DNA of 64,000 nucleotides, taken from the NCBI RefSeq assembly GCF_006716095.1, contig NZ_VFOK01000001.1:372001-436000 (forward strand), given 5' to 3'. Within the stretch, counting starts at the first letter, position 1. Every line of letters begins with the position of its first letter. Shown one piece after another: positions 18,279-27,448 of this stretch. The position numbers were made by a program, and so were the translations under genes. Origin of the DNA: Barrientosiimonas humi. Its GTDB lineage: Bacteria > Actinomycetota > Actinomycetes > Actinomycetales > Dermatophilaceae. The notes beneath the pieces are model-generated. The model ran no database searches, was not told where the DNA came from, and saw only the letters and a list, made by a program, of their open reading frames with translations.

Positions 18279-18906
18279 TCAGGATCGCGAGAACGACGAC
18301 GACGACCTTCTGCATCGGGCCGGTGACGTTCTCGACGAGGTACCACCGCCGGCCCAGCTGGTAGCCGGCGACGATGAACACGCTGTTCCAGATCAGGCTG
18401 CCGAGGCCCGTGAGCAGCGTGAAGCGCAGCAGGTTCATGCGCTGGACCCCCGCGGGGATCGACACGAAGCTGCGCACCAGCGGCACCATGCGGCCGAAGA
18501 AGACGGCCTTCTCGCCGTGCCGGTCGAACCAGCCGACCGACTTGTCGACGTCGGCCGCGTCGAGCAGCGGCATGCGCTCGGCGATCAGGCGCAGCCGCTC
18601 GACCCCGACCAGCGCACCGATCCAGTAGAGCGTCAGCGCCCCGACCACCGAGCCGATCGTCGTCCAGACGATGGCGCCGACCAGCGACATGCTGCCCTGC
18701 GCCGCGGTGAACCCCGCGAGCGGCAGGATGACCTCGCTCGGGATCGGGGGGAAGAGGTTCTCGAGCGCGACGGCGAGTCCGGCACCCGGAGCCCCGAGCG
18801 CCTCCATCATGTCCACGGTGAATCCGGCGATCCCGCCGGGCTGGCCGGGGTCGGCGGCGGACGTCGGCAGGGCGTGCAGCGCCTGCTGCGCCGTGCTGGC
18901 GATCAT
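18190..18906 (-). CDS. DedA-family membrane protein
   Basis: DedA proteins are polytopic inner-membrane proteins; some recycle undecaprenyl phosphate or other lipids. The 238-residue product shows ENLFPPIPSEVILPLAGF (about residues 49-66), a family hallmark, followed by FFGRMVPLVRSFVSIPAGV, the conserved re-entrant loop with arginines. About five hydrophobic segments are visible and the C-terminus is basic/acidic and cytoplasmic. It is convergent with truA. Substrate cannot be assigned. Confidence 0.92.
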   Translation of the reverse strand: MIASTAQQALHALPTSAADPGQPGGIAGFTVDMMEALGAPGAGLAVALENLFPPIPSEVILPLAGFTAAQGSMSLVGAIVWTTIGSVVGALTLYWIGALVGVERLRLIAERMPLLDAADVDKSVGWFDRHGEKAVFFGRMVPLVRSFVSIPAGVQRMNLLRFTLLTGLGSLIWNSVFIVAGYQLGRRWYLVENVTGPMQKVVVVVLAILIIWWVVRRVRARRARDAQSPEAHGSREPE

Positions 18907-19033
18907 GGAGGGGGCTCCTGGGAGGTCGTCGTCGCACGGCGGCGATCTGGTGTCGGGTCGAGGTGGCAGTCCAGCACACCCGGCTGGATGGTTGCTGGGC
19001 GTCTGCCGAACGTGTCACCCGGCGTGCCGGCCG

Positions 19034-19921
19034 TCACGATATCCCCGCGAGCCGGCTCGGGCGCAGCCGAAGGCGTACGTCGGTGCCGGGGGTGAGCTGC
19101 GCCAGCAGGTCGGTCTCGGCCGGGTCGAGCACGGCGACCACCGGATAGCCGCCGGTGGTGGGGTGGTCGGCGAGGAACACGATGGGGCGGCCGTCGGGCG
19201 GCACCTGCACGCAGCCGCGCACCACCCCCTCGCTGGGCAGCTGGTCGTCCCGGCTGCGGTCGAGCGCGGGTCCGTCGAGCCGCACGCCCACCCGGTCGGT
19301 GTCCGCGGAGACGGTCCAGGCGCCGTCGAGGCGGTCGCGGCTCGCGTCGGTCAGCCAGTCGGCGCGCGGGCCCCAGGTGGCGCCGAGCGTCAGGCCGGTG
19401 GTGGGCAGCGCGAACGGCGCGACCTGCCGGTCCACCGCCACGGAGCCGGCGGGTCGGCCGACCTCGAGCCGGACGCCGGGGCGCAGCGGGGCGGGGCCGA
19501 GGCCCGAGGTGGGGTCGCTGCTCAGGCTGCCGAGAACCGTGGGGACGTCGACGGACTCGGCGACGCCGCCGCGCACGGCGAGATAGGTGCGCAGGCCGGC
19601 CGAGGCCGCTCCCAGGGTGAGGGTCTGCCCGGCGGCGAGGGCGACCGGCAGGCCGAGGCCGACCTGCTGGTCGTCGACCGTGACCACGCACGGCGCGCCG
19701 CCGACGGCGACGGTCACGGGCGCCTCGACCTGCAGCCGCAGCCCACCCAGCAGCGTCTCGACGGCCGCCGCCCCGGGATCGTTGCCGAGCAGCCGGTTGA
19801 GCGCGCGCAGCGTGGTGCGGTCGGCCGCCCCGGACGGGGGCACGCCGAGGGCGCGGTGGCCGGGGCGGCCCAGGTCCTCCACGAGCGCGAGCCGGTCGAC
19901 CTGCTCGACGAGGAGACTCAC
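19034..19921 (-). CDS. pxpC: 5-oxoprolinase subunit C (biotin-dependent carboxyltransferase fold)
   Basis: Together with PxpA and PxpB, PxpC hydrolyses 5-oxoproline to glutamate with ATP in the cytoplasm. The 295-residue product contains DLGRPGHRALGVPPSGAAD near the N-terminus and a GGYPVVAVLDPAETDLLAQL segment near the C-terminus, both typical of the KipA/PxpC family. GTG start at 19921 overlaps the pxpB stop by four bases (GTGA). Last gene of a probable pxpABC operon. Confidence 0.93.
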   Translation of the reverse strand: MSLLVEQVDRLALVEDLGRPGHRALGVPPSGAADRTTLRALNRLLGNDPGAAAVETLLGGLRLQVEAPVTVAVGGAPCVVTVDDQQVGLGLPVALAAGQTLTLGAASAGLRTYLAVRGGVAESVDVPTVLGSLSSDPTSGLGPAPLRPGVRLEVGRPAGSVAVDRQVAPFALPTTGLTLGATWGPRADWLTDASRDRLDGAWTVSADTDRVGVRLDGPALDRSRDDQLPSEGVVRGCVQVPPDGRPIVFLADHPTTGGYPVVAVLDPAETDLLAQLTPGTDVRLRLRPSRLAGIS

Positions 19922-20538
19922 GGTGCCTCCCCGTCGGTGAACCGCACGAGGGTGCCGGGCTGCAGCAGCGAGGGCGGGTCGCGGTCGGGGTCGAACAGCG
20001 TGACGTCGGTGCGCCCGACGATCTGCCAGCCGCCGGGGGAGTCGGACGGGTAGACCGCGCTCAGCCCGGCCGCGAGGGCGACCGAGCCGGCGGGGATGCG
20101 GGTGCGGGGCGTGTCGCGGCGCGGCACGGCGAGGTCGTCGCGCTCGCCCGAGAGGTAGCCGAATCCCGGTGTGAACCCGAGGAACTCGCAGGTCCAGGTC
20201 TGAGCCGTGTGCCGGCGGACGACCTCCTCGGGCGACACGTCCAGCAGGGTGGCGACCTCGGCCAGGTCCGGGCCGTCGTACGTCACGGGGACGGTCACGG
20301 TGGGCGCGTCGGCTGCGGGGGCGGTGGGCGTCTCGAGCGGGCGGCCGCGCAGGTCGTCGGCGAGGGCGCTGGGGTCGACGCCCGGGTCGAGCACGAGCAG
20401 CACGGTGCGGCTCGCCGGGACGATTTCGCGCACGCCCGGCGGCGGTTCGGCGTGCAGCGCGGCGGTGAGGGCGCGGCGGTGCCCCGGCTCGTCGAGCTCG
20501 ACCAGCAGCGCCTGCTCGCCGACGGGCAGCAGCCGCAT
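19918..20538 (-). CDS. pxpB: 5-oxoprolinase subunit B (KipI-like)
   Basis: PxpB pairs with PxpC in the ATP-dependent 5-oxoprolinase. The 206-residue form starting at ATG 20538 begins [15 protein letters not shown]; homology continues through FLGFTPGFGYLSG, a family signature, and GGWQIVGRTDVTLFDP. An open frame continues upstream over pxpA but has no family match, so the overlap start (TGATG with the pxpA stop) is preferred. Confidence 0.94.
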   Translation of the reverse strand: MRLLPVGEQALLVELDEPGHRRALTAALHAEPPPGVREIVPASRTVLLVLDPGVDPSALADDLRGRPLETPTAPAADAPTVTVPVTYDGPDLAEVATLLDVSPEEVVRRHTAQTWTCEFLGFTPGFGYLSGERDDLAVPRRDTPRTRIPAGSVALAAGLSAVYPSDSPGGWQIVGRTDVTLFDPDRDPPSLLQPGTLVRFTDGEAP

Positions 20539-21296
20539 CACGCGAACGGCCGGATCGTCACTCCGGCGTCGGCGAGGACCGCGCGCACGGCGGTGGCGGC
20601 AGCGACCGCGTCGGGGGAGTCGCCGTGCAGGCACACCGAGTCGGCGTCGACCGCGACCGTGTCGCCCGAGGTCGTCTCGACGACGCCCTCGACGACCATC
20701 CGGCGGGCGCGATCGGCGATCTCGTCGGCGTCGTGCAGCACGGCGCCGGGCTCGCTGCGCGGCGCGAGCGTGCCGTCGTCGGTGTAGGCACGATCGGCGA
20801 AAGCCTCACGGACCGTGGGGATCCCGGCGTCCTCGGCCAGGTCGAGCAGCACAGACCCGGGCAGGCCGAGCAGCGGCAACGTCGGGTCGAGCTCGCTCAC
20901 CGCGCGGACCACCGCGGCCGCCTGCCCCTGGTGGTGCACGACGGTGTTGTAGAGCGCGCCGTGCGGCTTGACGTAGCGCACCCGGGTGCCCTGGCTGCGG
21001 GCCACGGCGTCGAGCGCCCCGATCTGGTAGACGACGTCGGCGTAGAGGTCGTCCGGCGAGACGTCGACGAAGCGCCGCCCGAAGCCCGCGAGGTCGTGAT
21101 AGCCGACCTGCGCCCCGACGCTCACCCCCTGCTCGGCCGCCAGCGCGCAGGTGCGCACGAGCGTGGCCGGGTCGCCCGCGTGGAAGCCGCACGCGACGTT
21201 GGCCGAGGTGACCACCCGCAGCAGCGCCTCGTCGTCGCCGAGCTGCCAGCGGCCGTAGGACTCCCCGAGGTCGGCGTTGAGGTCGACGGTCGCCAT
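20538..21296 (-). CDS. pxpA: 5-oxoprolinase subunit A (LamB/YcsF family)
   Basis: The catalytic-type subunit of 5-oxoprolinase. The 252-residue product has [12 protein letters not shown] at the start, [12 protein letters not shown] around residues 33-44 and [11 protein letters not shown] near 105, all signatures of the YcsF family. It is the first of three overlapping genes (pxpA-pxpB-pxpC). The gap to the upstream Otr(A)-like gene is only 39 bases, so it may be co-transcribed with it. Confidence 0.95.
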   Translation of the reverse strand: MATVDLNADLGESYGRWQLGDDEALLRVVTSANVACGFHAGDPATLVRTCALAAEQGVSVGAQVGYHDLAGFGRRFVDVSPDDLYADVVYQIGALDAVARSQGTRVRYVKPHGALYNTVVHHQGQAAAVVRAVSELDPTLPLLGLPGSVLLDLAEDAGIPTVREAFADRAYTDDGTLAPRSEPGAVLHDADEIADRARRMVVEGVVETTSGDTVAVDADSVCLHGDSPDAVAAATAVRAVLADAGVTIRPFA

Positions 21297-21335
21297 GGGG
21301 CAAGCCTGCCACCTGCCCCCGCCCGTACGCCCTCC

Positions 21336-23294
21336 TCACCGCGGCACGTCACGGAACCAGACCTCCCGGTCGGCGGGGTCGGGCCCGCGCCGGGCCCGGA
21401 CGGGCGGGGTGCCGCGCACCGGGGCGTGGTGGTCGAGTGCCGTGACCAGCAACCCCTCGCCGCCGGTGAGGTCGGGCAGCCGGGCGGCGAGGCGAGGCAC
21501 CTGGTCGGTGGCGAGGTGGGCCTCCAGGTGGGCGTGGCTGCCGTCGGTGGTCGAGGTCTGCAGCGTGCCCCCGAGCCGGCCGAGCAGCGACACGACCGTG
21601 CCGAACGCCGCGTCCGGCAGGTCGACCTCGACCCGGTCGACCGGCTCGCACACCCGGGTGCCCGCCTCGTCGAGCGCCGCGCGCAGGACGACCGGGGCGA
21701 GGTGGCGGAAGTCGCCGGCCACCGACGAGACCGACTTGTCGAACTTCTGGTGCGGCTTGCTCTGCCGTGGGTAGTACCCCGAGGCCGTCATCGTGACGAG
21801 GCAGTCGGTCACCTCCCAGCCGAACCGCCCCTGCCGCAGCCCCGCGCGCACCCCCTCCTCGGTCGCGGCCACGAACGCCGGCGGCAGGTTGCCCCGCTCG
21901 ACGCCGGGGGAGAACGCCACGCCGGAGCCGACCGGCGCCGGCTCGACCCGCAGCCCGATCGTCGCGAGATAGGGGTTGCCGCCGGTCTTGATCCGGTCGA
22001 GCCCGGTCCCGGTGCCGGCGACCCGTTCGACGCAGACGACGGAGGTGGGGAGGAAGCGGGTGGCCACGGCGTACCGCTCGCGCAGCAGCGCCTCGATGAC
22101 CTCCTTCTGCACCTCGCCGTGCAGCCGGACCGCCGCCTCGCCCGCCTCCTCGTCGAGGGTCAGGTCGATCAGCGGATCCTCGTCGGCGAGCTCGGCCAGC
22201 CCGGCGAACATCGCGGTGCGCTGCGCGGGGTCGAGCGGCTCGACGAGGGCCTGGAGCGTGGTGGGCGGGAAGCGGTGCGCTCGTCGTCGCGGCGGTCGGC
22301 CGACCACGTCACCGACGCGCGCGGCGGGCAGGCCGCGCAGCACCGCGATCTCCCCGGCGCGCACGCGCCGCTCGTCCTGCAGCCCGCCCGGGCGACTCAC
22401 CTCGATGCGGGTGACCCGGCGCGCCGCGGAGTCACCGACGACGAGCTGCTCGCGCACCCGGATCTGACCGGACCACAGGCGGATCCACGCCCGGCGTGCA
22501 CCCTCGGCGTCGTGGTCGACGGCGAACACGCTGGCGGCGGTGGGGGTCTGCTGCTCGCTCGCCCGGGGCAGGACCTGCCGCAGCGCGGACCGCAGCTGGG
22601 GGAGGCCGGCGCCGGTCACGGCCGACCCGACCAGCACGGGGGCGAGCCGACCGGCGGCGGTGGCCCGGCGCAGCGCCTCTGCGACTTCCACCTGGTCGAT
22701 GGGCTCCGCGTTCGCCCACCGCTCCAGCAGACGGTCGTCGGACTCGGCGACCGCTTCGACGGTCGCCTCGTCGGTCAACGAGATCGTCTGCGCCGCAGCG
22801 GTTCTCGTACCCTCGCCGAGCGCGCGGGTGAGAGGCGCGACGTGCGGACCCAGCCGACGACGTACGTCGGTGAGGACTCGACCGACATCGGCACCCGATC
22901 GGTCGATCTTGTTGACGAACAACAGGGTTGGGACTCCGATGCGTCGCAGCGCGCGCCACAGCACGACGGTCTGCGGCTGGACCCCCTCGACGGCGGACAG
23001 CACGAGCACCGCCGCGTCGAGCACGGCGAGCGAGCGCTCGACCTCGGCGATGAAGTCGGGGTGGCCGGGGGTGTCGAGGATCGTGACGGCCAGGTCGTCG
23101 AGGGCGAAGGAGGTGACGGCCGCGCGGATGGTGATCCCGCGGCGCCGCTCCAGCTCCATCGAGTCGGTGGCGGTGGTGCCGTCGTCGACCCGGCCGAGGG
23201 AGTCGACGGCACCGGCCTCGAAGAGGAGGCGCTCGGTCAGGCTGGTCTTGCCGGCGTCAACATGCGCGACGATCCCGAGGTTGAGCAAGGACAT
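21336..23294 (-). CDS. Otr(A)/TetM-like ribosomal protection GTPase
   Basis: An EF-G-like translation factor of the tetracycline ribosomal-protection family, which displaces drug from the 30S A site. From ATG 23294 it has 652 residues: G1 AHVDAGKTS, G3 DTPGHPDF, G4 NKIDR, then EF-G domains II-V. The domain IV region SGYYPRQSKPHQKFDKSV with following GDFR resembles Otr(A). Chromosomal members are common in actinobacteria and not all give resistance, so drug protection is inferred. It lies just upstream of pxpABC on the same strand. Confidence 0.88.
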   Translation of the reverse strand: MSLLNLGIVAHVDAGKTSLTERLLFEAGAVDSLGRVDDGTTATDSMELERRRGITIRAAVTSFALDDLAVTILDTPGHPDFIAEVERSLAVLDAAVLVLSAVEGVQPQTVVLWRALRRIGVPTLLFVNKIDRSGADVGRVLTDVRRRLGPHVAPLTRALGEGTRTAAAQTISLTDEATVEAVAESDDRLLERWANAEPIDQVEVAEALRRATAAGRLAPVLVGSAVTGAGLPQLRSALRQVLPRASEQQTPTAASVFAVDHDAEGARRAWIRLWSGQIRVREQLVVGDSAARRVTRIEVSRPGGLQDERRVRAGEIAVLRGLPAARVGDVVGRPPRRRAHRFPPTTLQALVEPLDPAQRTAMFAGLAELADEDPLIDLTLDEEAGEAAVRLHGEVQKEVIEALLRERYAVATRFLPTSVVCVERVAGTGTGLDRIKTGGNPYLATIGLRVEPAPVGSGVAFSPGVERGNLPPAFVAATEEGVRAGLRQGRFGWEVTDCLVTMTASGYYPRQSKPHQKFDKSVSSVAGDFRHLAPVVLRAALDEAGTRVCEPVDRVEVDLPDAAFGTVVSLLGRLGGTLQTSTTDGSHAHLEAHLATDQVPRLAARLPDLTGGEGLLVTALDHHAPVRGTPPVRARRGPDPADREVWFRDVPR

Positions 23295-23533
23295 GGGGCA
23301 GCTCCAGGGCAGAACGGATGGGGGTCCGGAACTGGCTGGGAGCTGCGCGCACGAGGGTGCCCTTCTGACTCGGTGACTGGTGCGCCCAACCTGGCACGGG
23401 TGCGGGAGGAGGCGCACCCGGTTTTCCCGGTCGGTGTCACACCTGGGCCGCGGGCGGTGTCTCCCCCTGTGACCGCCGGAACGAAAGGACCCGCCTCAGG
23501 GCCCGCATCAGCCTCGACCCGCCCCGGACGCTC

Positions 23534-24046
23534 GTGACCCGAGCCGTCTCGTGGTTCTCCCGCCGGACGTACGGCGCCGACCTCGACCCCAGCCGCGCGA
23601 TGGGCCACCACCCGAGCCTGCTGCTCACGGTGGGCCGCTTCGAGCAGCGGCTCGCTCGCTGGGACGCGCTCGACCCGCGGCTGAAGCACCTCGCCGTGAT
23701 GGGTGCCGCCCACGCCATCGGTTGCCGGTGGTGCACCGACTTCGGCTACTGGCTCTCCGCCACCGACGGACTCTCGGAGGACGTGCTGCGCGACGTGCCG
23801 ACCTGGCGCACCAGCGACCGATTCACGCCGGTCGAGCGGCAGGTGCTGGCGTACGCCGAGGCGATGTGCGCCACCCCCGACGAGGTCACCGACGAGATGG
23901 TCGCCGCCCTCGACTCGGCGCTCGGCACCCGTGCCCTCGTCGAGCTGACCATGATGGTGGCCGTGGAGAACCAACGGTCGAGGTTCAACAGCGCGCTCGG
24001 CCTCACCAGCCAGGGGTTCGCCGACCGCTGCGAGGTGCCGGCATGA
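23534..24046 (+). CDS. Carboxymuconolactone decarboxylase-family (AhpD-like) protein
   Basis: The 170-residue product carries the CMD/AhpD redox motif CRWC (about residues 64-67) followed by DFGYWLS, implying thiol peroxidase or disulfide chemistry. GTG at 23534 is the assumed start. Its stop overlaps the start of an ECF41-type sigma factor (ATGA). Carboxymuconolactone decarboxylases are among the known partner genes of ECF41 sigma factors, so this is probably its target. The 239 bases upstream contain no gene; a short palindromic GGTGTCACACC lies at 23433-23443. Confidence 0.85.
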   Translation: MTRAVSWFSRRTYGADLDPSRAMGHHPSLLLTVGRFEQRLARWDALDPRLKHLAVMGAAHAIGCRWCTDFGYWLSATDGLSEDVLRDVPTWRTSDRFTPVERQVLAYAEAMCATPDEVTDEMVAALDSALGTRALVELTMMVAVENQRSRFNSALGLTSQGFADRCEVPA

Positions 24047-24933
24047 CGGATCCGCAGTCGTTGCAGGCGGATTCGACGACCGAGTTCGAGCAGCTGCGCC
24101 CGCGGCTGTTCGGCGTGGCCTATCGGATCCTGGGGGTCGTGGCCGACGCCGAGGACGTCGTCCAGGAGACCTGGATCGCCTGGCAGGCTGCCGACCGCAC
24201 CGGCGTCGCAGCGCCGTCCGCCTATCTCACCAAGGTGGTCTCCAACCGCGCGCTCAACCGGTTGCGTGACACCCGCCGGCGCCGCGAGGACTACGTCGGT
24301 CCGTGGCTCCCCGAACCGCTCGACACCAGCCGCCGACCCGACGAGGCGGCCGAGATCGCCGACTCGGTGTCCTACGCGCTGATGGTCATGCTCGAGCAGC
24401 TGACCCCGCTCGAGCGGGCCGCCTTCGTGCTGCGCGAGGTCTTCGACGTGCCCACCGCCGAGGTGGCCGAGTCGCTGGCCAGCACCCCCGCCGCCGTACG
24501 TCAGCTGGTCGCTCGTGCCCGCGCCCACCTCACCGAGCGGGACCGGGCGTACGACGTCGACCCGAGCGCGCACCAGCGGATCGCCCGCGCCTTCCTCGTC
24601 GCGCTGGCCGGCGGCGACCTGGACGGCGCCACCGCGCTGCTCGCGCCGGACGTCGTGCTCGTGACCGACGGCGGCGGGGTGCGCCGTGCGGCGCTGCGGC
24701 CCATCGAGGGCCCGGACCGGGTGCTGCGCTTCGCCGTCGGGTTGGCGACGAAGAACCCCGGGTACACGGTGGAGGTGCGCGAGCTCAACGGCGTCCCGTC
24801 CGCGGTGATCCGGCGCGGCGAGGAGGTCACGACCATGCACCTGCGCATCGTCGACGGCCGCGTGGACCGGATCTTCTTGGTGCGCAACCCGGGCAAGCTC
24901 GGCGACCTGGGGCTGACGCCGAATCCGGGATGA
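24043..24933 (+). CDS. ECF41-type RNA polymerase sigma factor (SigJ-like)
   Basis: An extracytoplasmic-function sigma factor with its own regulatory C-terminal domain in place of a separate anti-sigma factor. Sigma-2 (about residues 14-80, DAEDVVQETWIAWQ) and sigma-4 (about 105-160) are followed by a SnoaL-like domain. Three ECF41 hallmarks are visible: YVGPWLPEPL in the linker, DGGG around residue 205, and NPGKL near the C-terminus, here NPGKL rather than NPDKL. 296 residues from ATG 24043. Confidence 0.92.
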   Translation: MTDPQSLQADSTTEFEQLRPRLFGVAYRILGVVADAEDVVQETWIAWQAADRTGVAAPSAYLTKVVSNRALNRLRDTRRRREDYVGPWLPEPLDTSRRPDEAAEIADSVSYALMVMLEQLTPLERAAFVLREVFDVPTAEVAESLASTPAAVRQLVARARAHLTERDRAYDVDPSAHQRIARAFLVALAGGDLDGATALLAPDVVLVTDGGGVRRAALRPIEGPDRVLRFAVGLATKNPGYTVEVRELNGVPSAVIRRGEEVTTMHLRIVDGRVDRIFLVRNPGKLGDLGLTPNPG

Positions 24934-24967
24934 CGTCGGGGCGCGCAGCAGCCAGACTGCTGACCTC

Positions 24968-26656
24968 GTGGGCCACATCGACGTCAACGACATCGTCTTC
25001 TCCCTCCCCGACGGCCGGCCGCTGCTCGGCGGGGTGAGCCTGCGCGTCGGCGACGGCGCGAAGGTGGCGCTGGTCGGACCCAACGGCACCGGCAAGACCA
25101 CCCTCATGCGGATCATCAGCGGCGAGCTGGCGGCGCAGGACGGGGCGATCACCCGCACCGGAGGGCTCGGCGTGATGTCGCAGTTCGTCGGGCGCACCGG
25201 CGAGGGGCACCCGCAGACCGTGCGCGACCTGCTGGTGAGCGTCGCCCCGCCCGACGTGCGCACCGCGGCCCGGGCGGTCGACGCCGCCGAGCTCGAGATC
25301 ATGGAGCGCGACGACGAGCCGGCCCAGATGGCGTACGCGCAGGCCCTGGCCGACTGGGCCGACGTCGGCGGCTACGACCACGAGACGCTGTGGGACGTCT
25401 GCACCGTCGCGGCGCTCGGGGTGCCCTTCGAGAAGGCCCAATGGCGTGATCTGACAACGCTTTCCGGCGGGGAGCAGAAGCGGCTGGTGCTCGAGGCGCT
25501 GCTGCGCGGGCCCGACGAGGTGCTGCTGCTCGACGAGCCGGACAACTACCTCGACGTGCCGACCAAGCGCTGGCTCGAGCAGCAGCTGCAGGCGTCCGAC
25601 AAGACCGTGCTGCTGATCAGCCACGACCGCGAGCTGCTCGACCAGGTCGCGACGAGCATCGCGACGCTCGAGCCGACGGCGGCAGGCAGCATCGCGTGGG
25701 TGCACCCGGGTCGGTTCGCGACCTACCACCAGGCGCGGGCCGACCGGATGGCGCGGCTGGAGGAGCTGCGCCGGCGCTGGGACGAGGAGCACGCCAAGCT
25801 GAAGGCGCTGGTGCAGATGTACAAGCAGAAGGCGGCCTACAACTCCGACATGGCCGCGCGGTACCAGGCCGCGCAGACCAGGCTGCGCCGCTTCGAGGAC
25901 GCGGGCCCACCCGAGGCGACGCCGTACGAGCAGAACGTGAAGATGCGGCTGCGCGGCGGGCGGACGGCCAAGCGGGCGGTCGTCGCCGAGCGCCTGGAGC
26001 TCACCGGTCTGATGAAGCCGTTCGACCTGGAGGTCTGGTACGGCGAGCGGGTCGCCGTGCTCGGCTCGAACGGCTCGGGCAAGAGCCACTTCCTGCGGCT
26101 GCTCGCGGCGGGCGGCAGCGACCCGGACGTGGAGCACCAGCCGGTCGGGGACGTACGCCCGGAGCCGGTGGCGCACGCCGGCGCCGCCCGCCTCGGGTCA
26201 CGGGTGCGACCGGGCTGGTTCAACCAGACCCACGAGCACCCCGTCTGGTCGAACCAGACCCTGCTGGAGATCCTGCACCGCGGCGACGACCACCGCGCCG
26301 GGATGCCGCGCGACCTGGCCTCGCGCGCGCTCGACCGCTACGAGCTGGCGCGGGCGGCCGAGCAGCGCTTCGGGTCGCTGTCGGGCGGGCAGCAGGCCCG
26401 CTTCCAGATCCTGATGCTGGAGCTGTCCGGCGCCACGCTGCTGCTGCTCGACGAGCCCACCGACAACCTCGACCTGCACTCGGCCGAGGCGCTGGAGGAC
26501 GGGCTCGCGGCGTTCGACGGCACGGTCGTCGCGGTCACCCACGACCGGTGGTTCGCGCGCGGGTTCGACCGGTTCCTGGTCTTCGGCGCCGACGGCAAGG
26601 TGCGTGAGTCGCCCGACCCGGTCTGGGACGAGACCCGGGTGCGTCGGGACCGGTGA
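24968..26656 (+). CDS. ABC-F family ATPase
   Basis: ABC-F proteins are soluble twin-ATPase proteins that act on the ribosome, as translation factors or antibiotic-protection factors. The 562-residue product has two nucleotide-binding domains (GPNGTGKTT near 35, LSGGEQ near 165; GSNGSGKSH near 365, LSGGQQ near 475) joined by a charged linker of about 80 residues (about 255-335). No membrane segments. GTG start at 24968. Its subfamily, and hence drug link, cannot be decided by eye. Confidence 0.9.
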   Translation: MGHIDVNDIVFSLPDGRPLLGGVSLRVGDGAKVALVGPNGTGKTTLMRIISGELAAQDGAITRTGGLGVMSQFVGRTGEGHPQTVRDLLVSVAPPDVRTAARAVDAAELEIMERDDEPAQMAYAQALADWADVGGYDHETLWDVCTVAALGVPFEKAQWRDLTTLSGGEQKRLVLEALLRGPDEVLLLDEPDNYLDVPTKRWLEQQLQASDKTVLLISHDRELLDQVATSIATLEPTAAGSIAWVHPGRFATYHQARADRMARLEELRRRWDEEHAKLKALVQMYKQKAAYNSDMAARYQAAQTRLRRFEDAGPPEATPYEQNVKMRLRGGRTAKRAVVAERLELTGLMKPFDLEVWYGERVAVLGSNGSGKSHFLRLLAAGGSDPDVEHQPVGDVRPEPVAHAGAARLGSRVRPGWFNQTHEHPVWSNQTLLEILHRGDDHRAGMPRDLASRALDRYELARAAEQRFGSLSGGQQARFQILMLELSGATLLLLDEPTDNLDLHSAEALEDGLAAFDGTVVAVTHDRWFARGFDRFLVFGADGKVRESPDPVWDETRVRRDR

Positions 26657-26719
26657 CGGAGCTGCATCTGGCGTGACAGGTCGGGTCGGTATCGACCCGA
26701 TCTGCCCGCGGCCGCCGGG

Positions 26720-27340
26720 TCAGTCGGCGTCCGGGTCGCCCTCGCGGAACGGGATGCCGCGCTGCGCGGTGGCGGCGCCCAGTGCGTCGACCAGCTCGCC
26801 GAACTGCTGCTCGGTCACCATGCCGAGCCCGACGTCGACGCGGCCCTGGCCGTTCGTCGTCGGCTTCAGGGAGAGCCGCTGGTCGTCGGTCAGCGTCGAG
26901 GCGAACCCGTCGTGGTCGCGCACGTGGATGCGCACCGAGTGCGGCGCGTGCCCGGCCGTGCTGCGCTGCGCCTTGCCGTGCGTCAGGTGCTCGACCCCCG
27001 ACACCGCCTGCCACGGGATGCGCATCTGCTCCGGCCCGACCAGCCCGGGCTCCTCGACCGCGATGGTCAGCAGGTCCTCGCCGGTCCTGCGCGCCAGCGC
27101 GAACCCGTTCACCGCCATCAGCCCGGCGGCCAGGCCGCCGCCGAGCCCGATCAGGACGAAGGTGACGTTGCGGATCCGGAAGCCGTCGCCCGCGATGTCG
27201 ATGACCGCGAGTGCGAGCAGCAGCAGCATCGCGACCGTCACGACGCTCATCCGCACCGCGACCTTCCGCTCGCGCGCGGGGTCGGTGTAGAGGGCATAGC
27301 TGCGGCCGGGCGTCGCCGGCGCGGGGTGGGGCACGGTCAC
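26720..27340 (-). CDS. Membrane protein of unknown function
   Basis: I do not recognise a family. From GTG 27340, with a good GAGGAGG about ten bases upstream, the product is 206 residues. Two hydrophobic segments (about residues 30-50 and 58-80) are followed by a soluble domain with IPWQAVSGVEHLT, similar in style to the PH-like domains of some small actinobacterial membrane proteins. It stands convergent with the ABC-F gene and downstream of nothing obvious. Confidence 0.6.
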   Translation of the reverse strand: MTVPHPAPATPGRSYALYTDPARERKVAVRMSVVTVAMLLLLALAVIDIAGDGFRIRNVTFVLIGLGGGLAAGLMAVNGFALARRTGEDLLTIAVEEPGLVGPEQMRIPWQAVSGVEHLTHGKAQRSTAGHAPHSVRIHVRDHDGFASTLTDDQRLSLKPTTNGQGRVDVGLGMVTEQQFGELVDALGAATAQRGIPFREGDPDAD

Positions 27341-27448
27341 GGGGGAGCCTCCTCGGAGGGGTCGGGGCGGGGCGAACCTACAGACGCACCCGCCCGCCGA
27401 TCCGCTCCACGCGCGACTGCTCACCCGGCGCTGCCGGCGCTCGCAGGC

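Noticed and set aside
23294-23417. Extended N-terminus or leader peptide for the Otr(A)-like gene
   Set aside because: The in-frame extension is not like the family N-terminus and an internal ATG has a good ribosome-binding sequence; a leader peptide is possible but unsupported.
20625-23537. 970-residue open frame on the plus strand opposite pxpA and the TetM-like gene
   Set aside because: No domain and unusual Arg/Gly/His-rich composition; the minus-strand genes have full family motifs.
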